This document shows positions 15,452 through 23,355 of a stretch of 57,919 nucleotides of DNA, piece by piece. Numbering within the stretch: the stretch's first letter is position 1; every line of letters starts with the position of its first letter. The stretch is from the NCBI GenBank assembly GCA_023145965.1, contig JAGLDC010000036.1, positions 1 through 57,919 of the forward strand. The letters are read 5' to 3'. The notes under the pieces are model-generated. The model saw only the letters and a program-made list of their open reading frames with translations. It was not told the origin of the DNA and did no database searches. Source of the stretch: a bacterium. Lineage in GTDB: Bacteria > UBP14 > UBA6098. The position numbers and the translations under genes were made by a program.

Positions 15452-17467
15452 TTACTTTAAATACACTATTCTCGTCGTAACCTCATTGTCCGCGGCTTTT
15501 ACCCGCACAAGATATACCCCGGAGGTGATATTTTCGACCGGTTGCCAGATTGCCTTCGTAGGGGCAGGCCCGTGTGCCTGCCCTTGTGGGCGAGCACATG
15601 GGGTCGTCCCTACGGAAATATTATCGACCATGCGTCCATTCACATCGAATATCTCTATTTTCGCGCCCGCCGTTGCGGTGATTGATACCGCCGAATTGAA
15701 CGGATTCGGAAAAACCGAAATTGACAGCTCCTTCGGCAATTCTACAGCCTCTTCGACCGAGACAGACCACATATTCTCCTCTTCCGGTGTAGCTACCGAG
15801 CAAATCTGCCACGTCACGCCACCATTTGGGTAGCGGCCCCAGCTGCTATCGGTAGGCATTGCAGTCCAGCTCACGCTATCGCACAGTTGCGCTCCAATGA
15901 AATCGGAGCCGGATAACGCAAGCTCCTCGCCACCAGCGGAGAGTTTGAAACTCGTATGCAAATCCCCCTGCTCGGGATCGCTATCCGCCCATACGAGAAG
16001 GTAGCCGTCCGAAGGAACCGTCGTCCCGTTCGGAAAACTCCACTTGCGCGGCTCGGTAACATCGTCCGAAACCCACCAATTAGATATATCCACCGTCGTA
16101 TCGCCGGGGTTGTAGATTTCGAACCAATCGTCGAATTCGCCCATCTCGTCGGCGATAATCGTGTCGTTGTCCGCCATGACCTCGTTTATCAGGACTGCGC
16201 CGGAAACATTCACGGGATCGCACGGCCCAATTACCGACGCCAGATAAATCCCCCGGTCATAAATGAAATCGCGCAAACCGGGTATAGTCGAGCTTCCGGG
16301 AGGATGTCCGCCACCGCTGACAATATCGTCGTCGAGATTCGTCTCGAAATCGGCGTTTGTGAACATTTTATTATCATCTGCATAAACATAAGGTCGAACC
16401 AAATCGGCCACAACCGTGACCCGTGCCGCGAAAGTCGAATATTCGAGGGTCGTTTCGAGAAGCTCGTGAATCGCGCAATCCACAAGGCGCGCGAACGGCG
16501 TCCAATCATCGAAAAGCCTTTCCGCTAAAGGCCTATCGGATGACATCCAATCGATAGCCATCGTGCGCATTGCGGATCCGCTCATCCCAAAGCTGAAAAC
16601 CCCGAAGGCCTCATTGACATCCTGGACGATATATCGTCCGATAGTATCCGAGTCAAAATACAGATAATAATTATGTCCGGTGCCCTGATAGCTGTCGAGG
16701 TTCACCAGAAACGTATTCGCGGCCCACATTCTCGCGAAACCGATAGCGTCGAACCATTCATTAATGCCGCCGAAATCCGTATCGCTCGAGTTGTTGAGAA
16801 AATTGCAGAATTCGATTAGGTCGGTCCAATCGTCCGCAGTTTCGTTAGTTGCCTTCTCGTAATGCGTTCGATAGGCGGATACCGTCCATCCAAACCATTC
16901 GAGAGTGCCGTTGGGGTCGCCCTTATATAGATTGCAGTCGTTCTCGCCAAAGAACCGCGTGAGAGCGTCCTTGTTTATCGGATCGACAGTCGTATAAAAT
17001 CCCCAGTATTCGTCGTTATAATAAACAACGGACCAGGTCGCCCTCGGACACGGAACGCCGAGACCGTGGAAAATCTCCGTGGCGAGCTTTTCCCGCAGGA
17101 ACGTCGGGTCTTTGAAACCGTTATTATAGCTAAGGCGCTCGTTACCGCGATAATCCCTGTCCTCGATATATTCGTCGATCTTCAAGTGGAACGGCTTTTT
17201 GTTTCCGGGATGGCCATAAGAGCTGTTGCCTTTAAGGCGAATGCCCACGCTGTCGAGCGTATCCACGGCGTCGAAAACGACGCTGCACATGATATATTCC
17301 TCGGTAGTGTGCGTCGCATCCAGCGCCGGCCAAAAATCCGGTTCGTCGAAATAGACACGCACCGTATGGACTGTATCGCTGAAAAAATCCGCGAATAGAG
17401 GAGATAGAAGCGGCAACCCTATCAATATGAAAATAAGTAGTAATCTATTCTTTCTCGTTTCAATCAT
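15452..17467 (-). CDS. Secreted CotH-like kinase with lamin-tail and sorting domains (paralogue 2)
   Basis: The 671-residue product has a signal peptide (residues 9-26). The CotH domain (about 32-410) shows GIRLKGNSSYGHPGNKKPFH, DPTFLREKLATEIFHGLGVPCPRATW, FFGENDCNLYKGD, NLDSYQGTGHNYYLY (Asp258) and VQDVNEAFG (Asp283). The last two are the likely catalytic/metal acidic residues by comparison with CotH, a secreted protein kinase of spore coats. A lamin-tail domain (about 427-560) and a sorting domain (about 585-671) follow. A palindromic repeat is translated in the latter (15557-15616). The gene is a tandem paralogue of 17488-19509, 20 bases downstream of it. It probably phosphorylates secreted or surface proteins (inference). 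Confidence 0.85.
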   Translation of the reverse strand: MIETRKNRLLLIFILIGLPLLSPLFADFFSDTVHTVRVYFDEPDFWPALDATHTTEEYIMCSVVFDAVDTLDSVGIRLKGNSSYGHPGNKKPFHLKIDEYIEDRDYRGNERLSYNNGFKDPTFLREKLATEIFHGLGVPCPRATWSVVYYNDEYWGFYTTVDPINKDALTRFFGENDCNLYKGDPNGTLEWFGWTVSAYRTHYEKATNETADDWTDLIEFCNFLNNSSDTDFGGINEWFDAIGFARMWAANTFLVNLDSYQGTGHNYYLYFDSDTIGRYIVQDVNEAFGVFSFGMSGSAMRTMAIDWMSSDRPLAERLFDDWTPFARLVDCAIHELLETTLEYSTFAARVTVVADLVRPYVYADDNKMFTNADFETNLDDDIVSGGGHPPGSSTIPGLRDFIYDRGIYLASVIGPCDPVNVSGAVLINEVMADNDTIIADEMGEFDDWFEIYNPGDTTVDISNWWVSDDVTEPRKWSFPNGTTVPSDGYLLVWADSDPEQGDLHTSFKLSAGGEELALSGSDFIGAQLCDSVSWTAMPTDSSWGRYPNGGVTWQICSVATPEEENMWSVSVEEAVELPKELSISVFPNPFNSAVSITATAGAKIEIFDVNGRMVDNISVGTTPCARPQGQAHGPAPTKAIWQPVENITSGVYLVRVKAADNEVTTRIVYLK
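15557..15616. repeat. In-frame CGTAGGGG-family repeat in the sorting domain of a CotH protein
   Basis: CGTAGGG (15558-15564) and CCCTACG (15608-15614) form the outer ends. GGGCAGGC (15562-15569) and GCCTGCCC (15576-15583) form a perfect inner stem, and a decayed second stem follows. It encodes the loop GTTPCARPQGQAHGPAPT between GRMVDN and AIWQP, the same position as in the metalloprotease. Confidence 0.8.
15988..16126. repeat. 139-bp segment identical to 18027-18165 (lamin-tail part of CotH paralogue 2)
   Basis: Every base matches the other CotH gene over 139 bp in the lamin-tail coding region, while the CotH and sorting parts differ widely. This suggests recent gene conversion or exchange of this domain. 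Confidence 0.85.
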
Positions 17468-17487
17468 CGATCTCTCCTTCTATTGAA

Positions 17488-19509
17488 TTACTTCAGATAA
17501 ACGATTTTTTCTGTTACAGATTTATTGTCCACATTAAGATTCACAAAATATGTTCCGGAACCAACAGAATCCCCCGGATTCCAAATCACAGAACCGACCT
17601 TTACACCCACACTCTTCGAGGCCGGTAATACGATACTCGAAACAAGTCTTCCTGAAATATCGATTACTTTTATATCGAGTGAAACATCGGCTCCGATGCT
17701 GGATGAGTATTCGACCTGCATCTTGACCGTCGAATTGAACGGATTCGGATATGCCAACAGCGAAAAGACCTCCGGTAAAACATCATTTGAAACGAATATC
17801 GAACCCCAGATATTCTCCGCCCCCGGAGTTGCCTCGACGCATATCTGCCAAGTCGCGCCGCTGTTCGGATAACGGCCGAAACTGCTGTCGGTGGGCATGA
17901 CCGTCCAACTCACGCTGTCACATAATCCCGTGCCGATAAAATCGGAGCCGGATAGGGCAAGCTCTTCGCCATCTGCGGAGAGTTTGAAGCTCGTGTGCAA
18001 ATCGCCCTGTTCGGGGTCGCTGTCTGCCCATACGAGAAGGTAGCCGTCCGAAGGAACCGTCGTCCCGTTCGGAAAACTCCACTTGCGCGGCTCGGTAACA
18101 TCGTCCGAAACCCACCAATTAGATATATCCACCGTCGTATCGCCGGGGTTGTAGATTTCGAACCAGTCGTCGAATTCGCCCATTTCGTCGGCGATTGTCG
18201 TGTCGTTATCCGCCATAACCTCGTTTATCAAAATCGCACCGGAAACATCAACCTCATCGCAAGGCCCGATATGACCGGAAATATACAAAGATCGGTCGGC
18301 GGTGAAATCGCGCACACCGGGGATAAGTCTCACATGAGGCGGGCTTCCCACTACAATATCGTCATCGAGATTCGCCTCGAAATTGGCGTTAGTATATTGT
18401 TTGTTCAAATCGGCATATACAAAGGGACGGACGAGATCGGCGAGTTCAGTCACGCGGGCGTCGAATGTCGTGGCTTCGAGTGTGGTTTCAAGAAGTTCGT
18501 GCAGCGCGCAATCCACGAGTCCTCGGAACGGCGGCCAGTTATCGAAAAGCCTCTCGGCAAGCGGTCGCCCGGATGAATCCGGCAGTCCGCCGGAATTATA
18601 CCAGTCTATAGGCAACTCCCTAAGCTCGGTGGCATCGAAACCATACTTGTTGAAGACTCCGAACGCCAGATTCAGGTCATAGACGATGTATCGTCCGATC
18701 GTGTCGTAATCGAAGCATAAAAAATAGTTGCGTCCGAAACCTTGATAGCTGTCGAGGTTCACGAGAAAAGTATTCGCTGCCCACGCACGCGCGAAGCCGA
18801 CGGCATCGAAACGGTCGCAAATCCCTGCGGCGAAAGTGCTGTCGTCCGTATGGTTGAGGAAATCCAAAAAATCGATAAGGTCGAGCCAATCGTCCGCGCT
18901 TTCGTTGGCAGAGATTTGATATCTGCTCATATACGGGGCAACGCCCGGACCGAGCCATTCGAGCGAAGCCAACCTATCGCAATTGTATAGGTTGCCATCG
19001 TTATATCCAAAAAAGCGGGTCATTGCCTGTTTGTTCGTCGGATCGACGGTCGAATAGAATCCCCAATATATGTCGTTGTAATAGACTACCGACCAGCTCG
19101 CCCTCGGACATGGAACGCCCAAACCGTGGAAAATCTCCGTAGCGAGTTTCTCGCGTATAAATGTCGGATCGTTGTAGCAATTGTTGAACGATATCCGCTC
19201 GTTGCCGAGATAATCCATATCGTCGATGTATTCGTCGAATTTTAGGTGAAACGGCTTTTTCCTACCCGGATGGTTATACGAACTGTTGCCTTTAATACGG
19301 ATACCCACGTTATCGAGCGTATCGATCCCGTCTATCACGACGTCACAGATGATATAATCCCCGGTTTCGTGCGTGGAATCCAGCGTTTCCCAAAAATCCG
19401 GGTCGTCGAAATAGACGCGCACGGTGTGGACGGTATCGCCAAAAAAAGACGCCATCAAAGAAAATACAACTATACTTAAAACAAATGTCATTAATATTAA
19501 TCGCTTCAT
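17488..19509 (-). CDS. Secreted CotH-like kinase with lamin-tail and sorting domains (paralogue 1, first gene of the operon)
   Basis: The 673-residue product has a signal peptide (residues 4-20). The CotH domain covers about 25-412: GIRIKGNSSYNHPGRKKPFH (69-88), DPTFIREKLATEIFHGLGVP, FFGYNDGNLYN, NLDSYQG (Asp252) and YDLNLAFG (Asp278), which carry the expected acidic residues. The lamin-tail domain is at 424-560 (DEMGEFDDWFEIYNPGDTT). The sorting domain is at 586-673 (AYPNPFNSTV, VIDISGRLV, VIWNPGDSVGSGTYFV, EKIVYLK) and has no repeat insertion. It is the first of seven minus-strand genes with gaps of 51 bases or less, so one transcript is likely. The segment 19510-19870 upstream should hold the promoter. 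Confidence 0.86.
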   Translation of the reverse strand: MKRLILMTFVLSIVVFSLMASFFGDTVHTVRVYFDDPDFWETLDSTHETGDYIICDVVIDGIDTLDNVGIRIKGNSSYNHPGRKKPFHLKFDEYIDDMDYLGNERISFNNCYNDPTFIREKLATEIFHGLGVPCPRASWSVVYYNDIYWGFYSTVDPTNKQAMTRFFGYNDGNLYNCDRLASLEWLGPGVAPYMSRYQISANESADDWLDLIDFLDFLNHTDDSTFAAGICDRFDAVGFARAWAANTFLVNLDSYQGFGRNYFLCFDYDTIGRYIVYDLNLAFGVFNKYGFDATELRELPIDWYNSGGLPDSSGRPLAERLFDNWPPFRGLVDCALHELLETTLEATTFDARVTELADLVRPFVYADLNKQYTNANFEANLDDDIVVGSPPHVRLIPGVRDFTADRSLYISGHIGPCDEVDVSGAILINEVMADNDTTIADEMGEFDDWFEIYNPGDTTVDISNWWVSDDVTEPRKWSFPNGTTVPSDGYLLVWADSDPEQGDLHTSFKLSADGEELALSGSDFIGTGLCDSVSWTVMPTDSSFGRYPNSGATWQICVEATPGAENIWGSIFVSNDVLPEVFSLLAYPNPFNSTVKMQVEYSSSIGADVSLDIKVIDISGRLVSSIVLPASKSVGVKVGSVIWNPGDSVGSGTYFVNLNVDNKSVTEKIVYLK
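18027..18165. repeat. 139-bp segment identical to 15988-16126 (lamin-tail part of CotH paralogue 1)
   Basis: This is the partner of the identical tract in the downstream CotH gene. The first mismatches occur just outside it (for example GAACCA-G here against GAACCA-A there). Confidence 0.85.
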
Positions 19510-19702
19510 CCTATTCGCTCCATTATTTATATTTTTATTTCTATGATTTTGACGATTTAAACTGTATAAGGTTTATTTTACCATGAATATTTAAAACACT
19601 TTTCTTTTGCATTATTTATGCCATTATCTTATCTATTCTTATCTCTTTACAATACAATCAGTTATATGCTTTTTAGATTAATATATGTTGTTTTATCATT
19701 AA

Positions 19703-19811
19703 ATATTGTTACAATATGATAACACTATTAATATTTTTCTCACTATTACATTATTACATATAGTGTTATAGTGTTATAGTTTGCTATAGGTGTTATATAA
19801 TAATAACACCT
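19703..19811. promoter_or_regulatory. Palindrome-rich AT region upstream of the CotH operon, candidate operators
   Basis: A perfect 15-bp palindrome ATATTGTTACAATAT lies at 19703-19717. Close by are ATAACACTAT (19719-19728), then two overlapping ATAGTGTTATA copies (19760-19770 and 19768-19778), and a hairpin AGGTGTTAT/ATAACACCT (19788-19796 and 19803-19811). The repeated TAGTGTTAT core in both orientations looks like clustered protein-binding sites. The region is about 200-300 bases upstream of the first CotH start; which protein binds is unknown. No clear -35/-10 pair was assigned. The rest of 19510-19875 is AT-rich without recognised features. Confidence 0.45.
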
Positions 19812-19875
19812 GTTCCATCTAACTATATATCTTCATTTAAATCAATATGTTACAACTATTAGAATATAACTCATA

Positions 19876-20060
19876 GGCTGGCGCGGGAATGGGGAAAACA
19901 ACAACCAATTTGCATATACCAATAGGCAAGATGGGAGGGGTGGCTTTTTGCGTCCGGGATGGCGAAGAAAAAATAGAAAAAGATAGATCAAAATAAATAT
20001 GAATAAACCTTCATTTTACAATAATTCAAGGACTTAGCAAAAAGCGTGACAGCCATTTCG
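19876..20060. repeat. Intergenic MITE-like repeat, copy D (diverged)
   Basis: Begins GGCTGGCGCGGGAATGG and ends AGCAAAAAGCGTGACAGCC, which are the reverse complements of the CGCGCCAGC and GCTGTCACG ends of copies A and B, so it is inverted. The middle differs strongly from the other copies apart from GGATGGCGA. Confidence 0.55.
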
Positions 20061-20065
20061 TAGGA

Positions 20066-20093
20066 TAAAAAAAGGGCGCCCTTAGGCGCCCTT
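20066..20093 (-). terminator. Rho-independent terminator of the rplM-frr operon
   Basis: A perfect 9-bp stem AAGGGCGCC (20072-20080) and GGCGCCCTT (20085-20093) with loop CTTA is followed, on the minus strand, by a run of T. It lies 17 bases past the frr stop. Confidence 0.93.
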
Positions 20094-20109
20094 GAAGCCA
20101 CTTATGTGG

Positions 20110-20667
20110 CTATATATTCATTATTTCATCCTCTTTTTTCCTCTTAAGCTCGTCGATCTTATTCGAGTAATCGTCCGTAAACTCCTGTATCTCATCACTT
20201 CCACGCTTGGCATTATCCTCGGGAATATCTCCAGACTTCTGGGCTTTCTTTATATGTTCTACTGCATCCCTACGGATGTTGCGAATAGAAACTTTTCCCT
20301 CCTCGGCAATCTTGGCGGCAACCTTAGTAAGGTCTTTCCTGCGTTCTTGAGTTAACGCAGGTATTGTAAGACGAATAACATTACCGTCACTCTGTGGCGG
20401 AAGATCAATATCCGAAGTGTTAATAGCGCGAACTATGGGATCGATAGCATTCTTGTCCCATGGCTGAATAACAATAAGTCTTGCCTCAGGGATAGCAATC
20501 GAAGCTACCTGATTAATGGGCATCTCCGTGCCATAATAATCGACTCTTATCCCTTCAAGGATCGCACTCGATGCCTTGCCGGTGCGAAGTTTAGCTAAAT
20601 CCTTAGCAATTGCATCCAGCGCCTTTGACATTCTATCCTTTGTTTTTTCTAGTATATTATCGAGCAT
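20110..20667 (-). CDS. frr: Ribosome recycling factor
   Basis: The 185-residue protein splits post-termination ribosomes together with EF-G. The sequence shows [60 protein letters not shown] and [10 protein letters not shown], all conserved blocks of RRF. Length is exactly typical. The start overlaps the end of pyrH by 11 bases, implying coupled translation. It is the last gene of the operon and is followed by a strong terminator. Confidence 0.98.
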   Translation of the reverse strand: MLDNILEKTKDRMSKALDAIAKDLAKLRTGKASSAILEGIRVDYYGTEMPINQVASIAIPEARLIVIQPWDKNAIDPIVRAINTSDIDLPPQSDGNVIRLTIPALTQERRKDLTKVAAKIAEEGKVSIRNIRRDAVEHIKKAQKSGDIPEDNAKRGSDEIQEFTDDYSNKIDELKRKKEDEIMNI

Positions 20668-21394
20668 TTATGCCTCCTTTTTTTCCGCAGACTAAAGTCC
20701 CAATGGCATCCCCTGATAGAACACGGGAAAGATTCCCTTTTGTATTTAGATTAAAAACCACTATCGGAAGCCCGTTTTCGGCACAAAGAGCGATGGCCGT
20801 GTGATCCATAACACGCAGATCCTTTTCGATAACATCCATATAGCTAATGTGATCAAATTTTATCGCGCTTGAGCTCTTCACAGGATCGCTGTCGAACACT
20901 CCATCGACCTTGGTTCCTTTTAAAACAACTTCTGCCCCTATCTCAATAGCTCTCAGAGCTGCAGCTGTGTCTGTCGTGAAATATGGGTTTCCAGTCCCTC
21001 CGGCAAGAATGATCACTCGCCCTTTTTCAAGGTGGTGGACAGCGCGCCTCCTGATATAAGGCTCAGCAACTTGATCCATCTTTATTGCTGTGAGGACACG
21101 AGTGTGTAATCCCTTTTTTTCAAGAACAACCTGCAAAGCAAGAGCATTAATAGCAGTGGCAAGCATTCCCATATAATCGCCAGCCGCTCTGTCGAAACCG
21201 AGTTCGGTACCGGCAAGCCCACGAAAAATATTACCCCCACCAACAACAAGGCCAATTTCGGCTCCAGTTGATTTCGCTACAACTATCTCATCTGCAAGCT
21301 CGGAAATTCTCCCCGAACCTATACCATAGTTTCCTTTGCCCTGTAATCCTTCTCCGGATATTTTGAGCAAAACCCTTTTATACTTTGTTTCCAT
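20657..21394 (-). CDS. pyrH: UMP kinase
   Basis: The 245-residue protein phosphorylates UMP to UDP in pyrimidine synthesis. It belongs to the amino-acid kinase fold: [18 protein letters not shown] at the N-terminus, [48 protein letters not shown], and [15 protein letters not shown] are all present. Bacterial PyrH is hexameric and allosterically controlled by GTP and UTP. It sits between tsf and frr, the usual order in many phyla. Confidence 0.98.
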   Translation of the reverse strand: METKYKRVLLKISGEGLQGKGNYGIGSGRISELADEIVVAKSTGAEIGLVVGGGNIFRGLAGTELGFDRAAGDYMGMLATAINALALQVVLEKKGLHTRVLTAIKMDQVAEPYIRRRAVHHLEKGRVIILAGGTGNPYFTTDTAAALRAIEIGAEVVLKGTKVDGVFDSDPVKSSSAIKFDHISYMDVIEKDLRVMDHTAIALCAENGLPIVVFNLNTKGNLSRVLSGDAIGTLVCGKKGGINAR

Positions 21395-21413
21395 AATTTA
21401 AAAAAAACGGAGT

Positions 21414-22010
21414 CTATTCCCCAATCTTAAAACGCGCGAAACTGCCCAACTGTATATTTTCGCCAAGTTTTCCAATAATCTCTTGGAGCACAGTCTCGAT
21501 CTTTTTATTTGAATCCTTTATTGAAGCCTGACGTAAAAGAACTACCTGATCGTAGAACTTCTCTATTTTACCGTTAACAATCCTATCGAACATAGCTTCA
21601 GGTTTGCCTGTAGCGCGCGCTTGCTCAGTATATATTTCGCGCTCTTTCTCGATAATTTTCGGATCGATTTGTTCCACTGAAACGGCCAGAGGATCCTCAG
21701 CCGCTATCTGCATAGCTATATCGTTACAGAAACCAATAAAATCCTCGGTTCGGGCAACAAAATCCGTTTCACAGAATACCTCGAGAAGGACTCCAAGTTT
21801 CGATCCCTGATGTATATAAGCGTGTATCCTGCCTTCATTTGCCTCTCTACCGAGTTTCTTTGCGGCTTTTGCAATCCCTGATTTGCGTAAGTTTTCAACC
21901 GCTTTTTCGACATCGCCACCGCTCTTGACAAGAGCATTTTTACAGTCCATCATACCTGCACCGGTCATCTTACGTAGCGTTTGAACTTGTTTCGCATCTA
22001 TATTGCTCAT
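21414..22010 (-). CDS. tsf: Elongation factor Ts (short form)
   Basis: Nucleotide exchange factor for EF-Tu. The N-terminal UBA-like part (VQTLRKMTGAGMMDCKNAL), the KAAKKLGREANEG linker and the core HQGSKLGVLLEVFCETDFVART (the TDFV block contacts EF-Tu) are clear. At 198 residues it is the short form that lacks one core subdomain, as in many non-enteric bacteria. It follows rpsB after 87 bases and precedes pyrH after 19. Confidence 0.97.
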   Translation of the reverse strand: MSNIDAKQVQTLRKMTGAGMMDCKNALVKSGGDVEKAVENLRKSGIAKAAKKLGREANEGRIHAYIHQGSKLGVLLEVFCETDFVARTEDFIGFCNDIAMQIAAEDPLAVSVEQIDPKIIEKEREIYTEQARATGKPEAMFDRIVNGKIEKFYDQVVLLRQASIKDSNKKIETVLQEIIGKLGENIQLGSFARFKIGE

Positions 22011-22097
22011 TTCTTCCCTTTCGTGAACTTCCTTGGATTATTACTCTAAGGATAAGCTATTTGCCTTGATTTTCTTGATTATTAATAGCTTCGGGTG

Positions 22098-22847
22098 TCA
22101 TTTCTTTGCTTCGCCGCTTTCGGCAATTCGAGATTCCTCATCTATACGCTCGAGTAACTGGCTTCCAGAAAGTCCATCGCGAACAGCATCGGCAATAGCT
22201 CCAGCAATAAGCTTTATGGACTTAATTGCATCGTCGTTGGCAGGAATGGGATAATCGATGTCTTCAGGATCGGTGTTCGTATCACAAATAGCAACTATAG
22301 GAATATGTAGTTTTTTGGCTTCACGAATAGGTATCTCTTCCTTTTTAGCGTCCACGATGAAGAGTAAATTGGGAGTCCTGTCCATATCGCTTATTCCACC
22401 AAGAACCTTAAACAATCTCCCATAATCCTTTTCAAGCTCAAGAACTTCCTTTTTAGTTAGCATATCGAAAGTTCCGTCTTCGCGTTGTTTTTCAATTTGT
22501 TTCATTCTATCCACGGAAGATCGAATAGTGCGGAAATTGGTAAGCATCCCACCTAGCCAGCGTTCTGAGACATAATACATACCACAACGCTCTGCTTCTT
22601 CCTTCATTATACTCTTAGCTTGTTTCTTCGTTCCAACAAAAAGGATGGTGCCATTATTGGAGACAGTCCTTCGGACTACCTCATATGCTTCGAGCAGACA
22701 GAACAAGGTTTTTTTCAGATCGATAAGGTGAATGCCATTTTTATGGCCAAAGATGAATTTCCCCATCTTGGGGTGCCAACGGGAGGTTTGATGGCCGAAG
22801 TGAGCACCTGCATCTAGCAGATCCTCAAGGGTCACATTAGGAAGCAT
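22098..22847 (-). CDS. rpsB: 30S ribosomal protein S2
   Basis: The 249-residue product has the S2 blocks LEDLLDAGAHFGHQTSRWHP, IFGHKNGIHLIDL, ILFVGTKKQAKSIM, VSERWLGGMLTNF and PIPANDDAIKSIKLIAGAIADAV. It is the third gene of the operon, 101 bases behind rpsI; this spacer could carry an S2 autoregulatory leader (hairpin at 22896-22914). AAAAAGGAG lies five bases before the ATG. Confidence 0.98.
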   Translation of the reverse strand: MLPNVTLEDLLDAGAHFGHQTSRWHPKMGKFIFGHKNGIHLIDLKKTLFCLLEAYEVVRRTVSNNGTILFVGTKKQAKSIMKEEAERCGMYYVSERWLGGMLTNFRTIRSSVDRMKQIEKQREDGTFDMLTKKEVLELEKDYGRLFKVLGGISDMDRTPNLLFIVDAKKEEIPIREAKKLHIPIVAICDTNTDPEDIDYPIPANDDAIKSIKLIAGAIADAVRDGLSGSQLLERIDEESRIAESGEAKK

Positions 22848-22895
22848 TGTTTACTCCTTTTTGGGGTTAGACGACGGTCGCAAGCTTTGTTATCC

Positions 22896-22914
22896 GGTGC
22901 CCAATAATGGGACC
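22896..22914 (-). promoter_or_regulatory. Possible hairpin in the rpsB leader
   Basis: On the minus strand GGTCCC-ATTATT-GGGCACC can pair as GGT/ACC and CCC/GGG with one bulged C. It lies about 50 bases before the rpsB start in the rpsI-rpsB spacer. Autoregulation by S2 is known in other bacteria; this example is only suggestive. Confidence 0.3.
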
Positions 22915-22948
22915 CCTCCGGTGGCTTACAACTTATTAATAAAGTCCT

Positions 22949-23341
22949 TTATCTCTTCGAGAATTGGAAACGCTTGCGCGCCTTCGGACGACCATACTTT
23001 TTACGCTCGACCTTACGAGCATCTCTTGTAAGATACCCCCCTTTTTTAAGAGCAGATCTGAGTTCCGGATCGAATTTAATAAGAGCTCTGGCGATGCCGA
23101 GTCTAATTGCACCAGCCTGCCCTCTGATTCCGCCGCCTTTTGTCAAGCATTCAACAGTGACTGTATCCTCCATATCGACTGTGCGAAGCGGTTCTAACAT
23201 GTGTATAACAAGGTCTTCTCTGCAGAAAAACTCCGTGGGGGTTTTACCATTAACAATCTGGGATTTCTTAGATTGTGGTTTTATCCAGACACGGGCAATT
23301 GAACCTTTGCGTTTTCCGGTGGCATATATTCCGTTCTTCAA
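22949..23341 (-). CDS. rpsI: 30S ribosomal protein S9
   Basis: The 130-residue product has YATGKRKGSIARVWIKP at the N-terminus, GGGIRGQAGAIRLGIARAL in the middle, and the basic tail KYGRPKARKRFQFSKR that reaches the ribosomal P site. It lies 14 bases downstream of rplM, the conserved pair. Confidence 0.98.
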   Translation of the reverse strand: MKNGIYATGKRKGSIARVWIKPQSKKSQIVNGKTPTEFFCREDLVIHMLEPLRTVDMEDTVTVECLTKGGGIRGQAGAIRLGIARALIKFDPELRSALKKGGYLTRDARKVERKKYGRPKARKRFQFSKR

Positions 23342-23355
23342 GGATGCTCCTTTAG

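Noticed and set aside
15956-18576. Two similar plus-strand open frames of about 190 codons (15956-16528 and 17995-18576) opposite the CotH genes
   Set aside because: Their similarity to each other follows from the near-identical lamin-tail DNA of the paralogues on the other strand. They have no protein-like features of their own.
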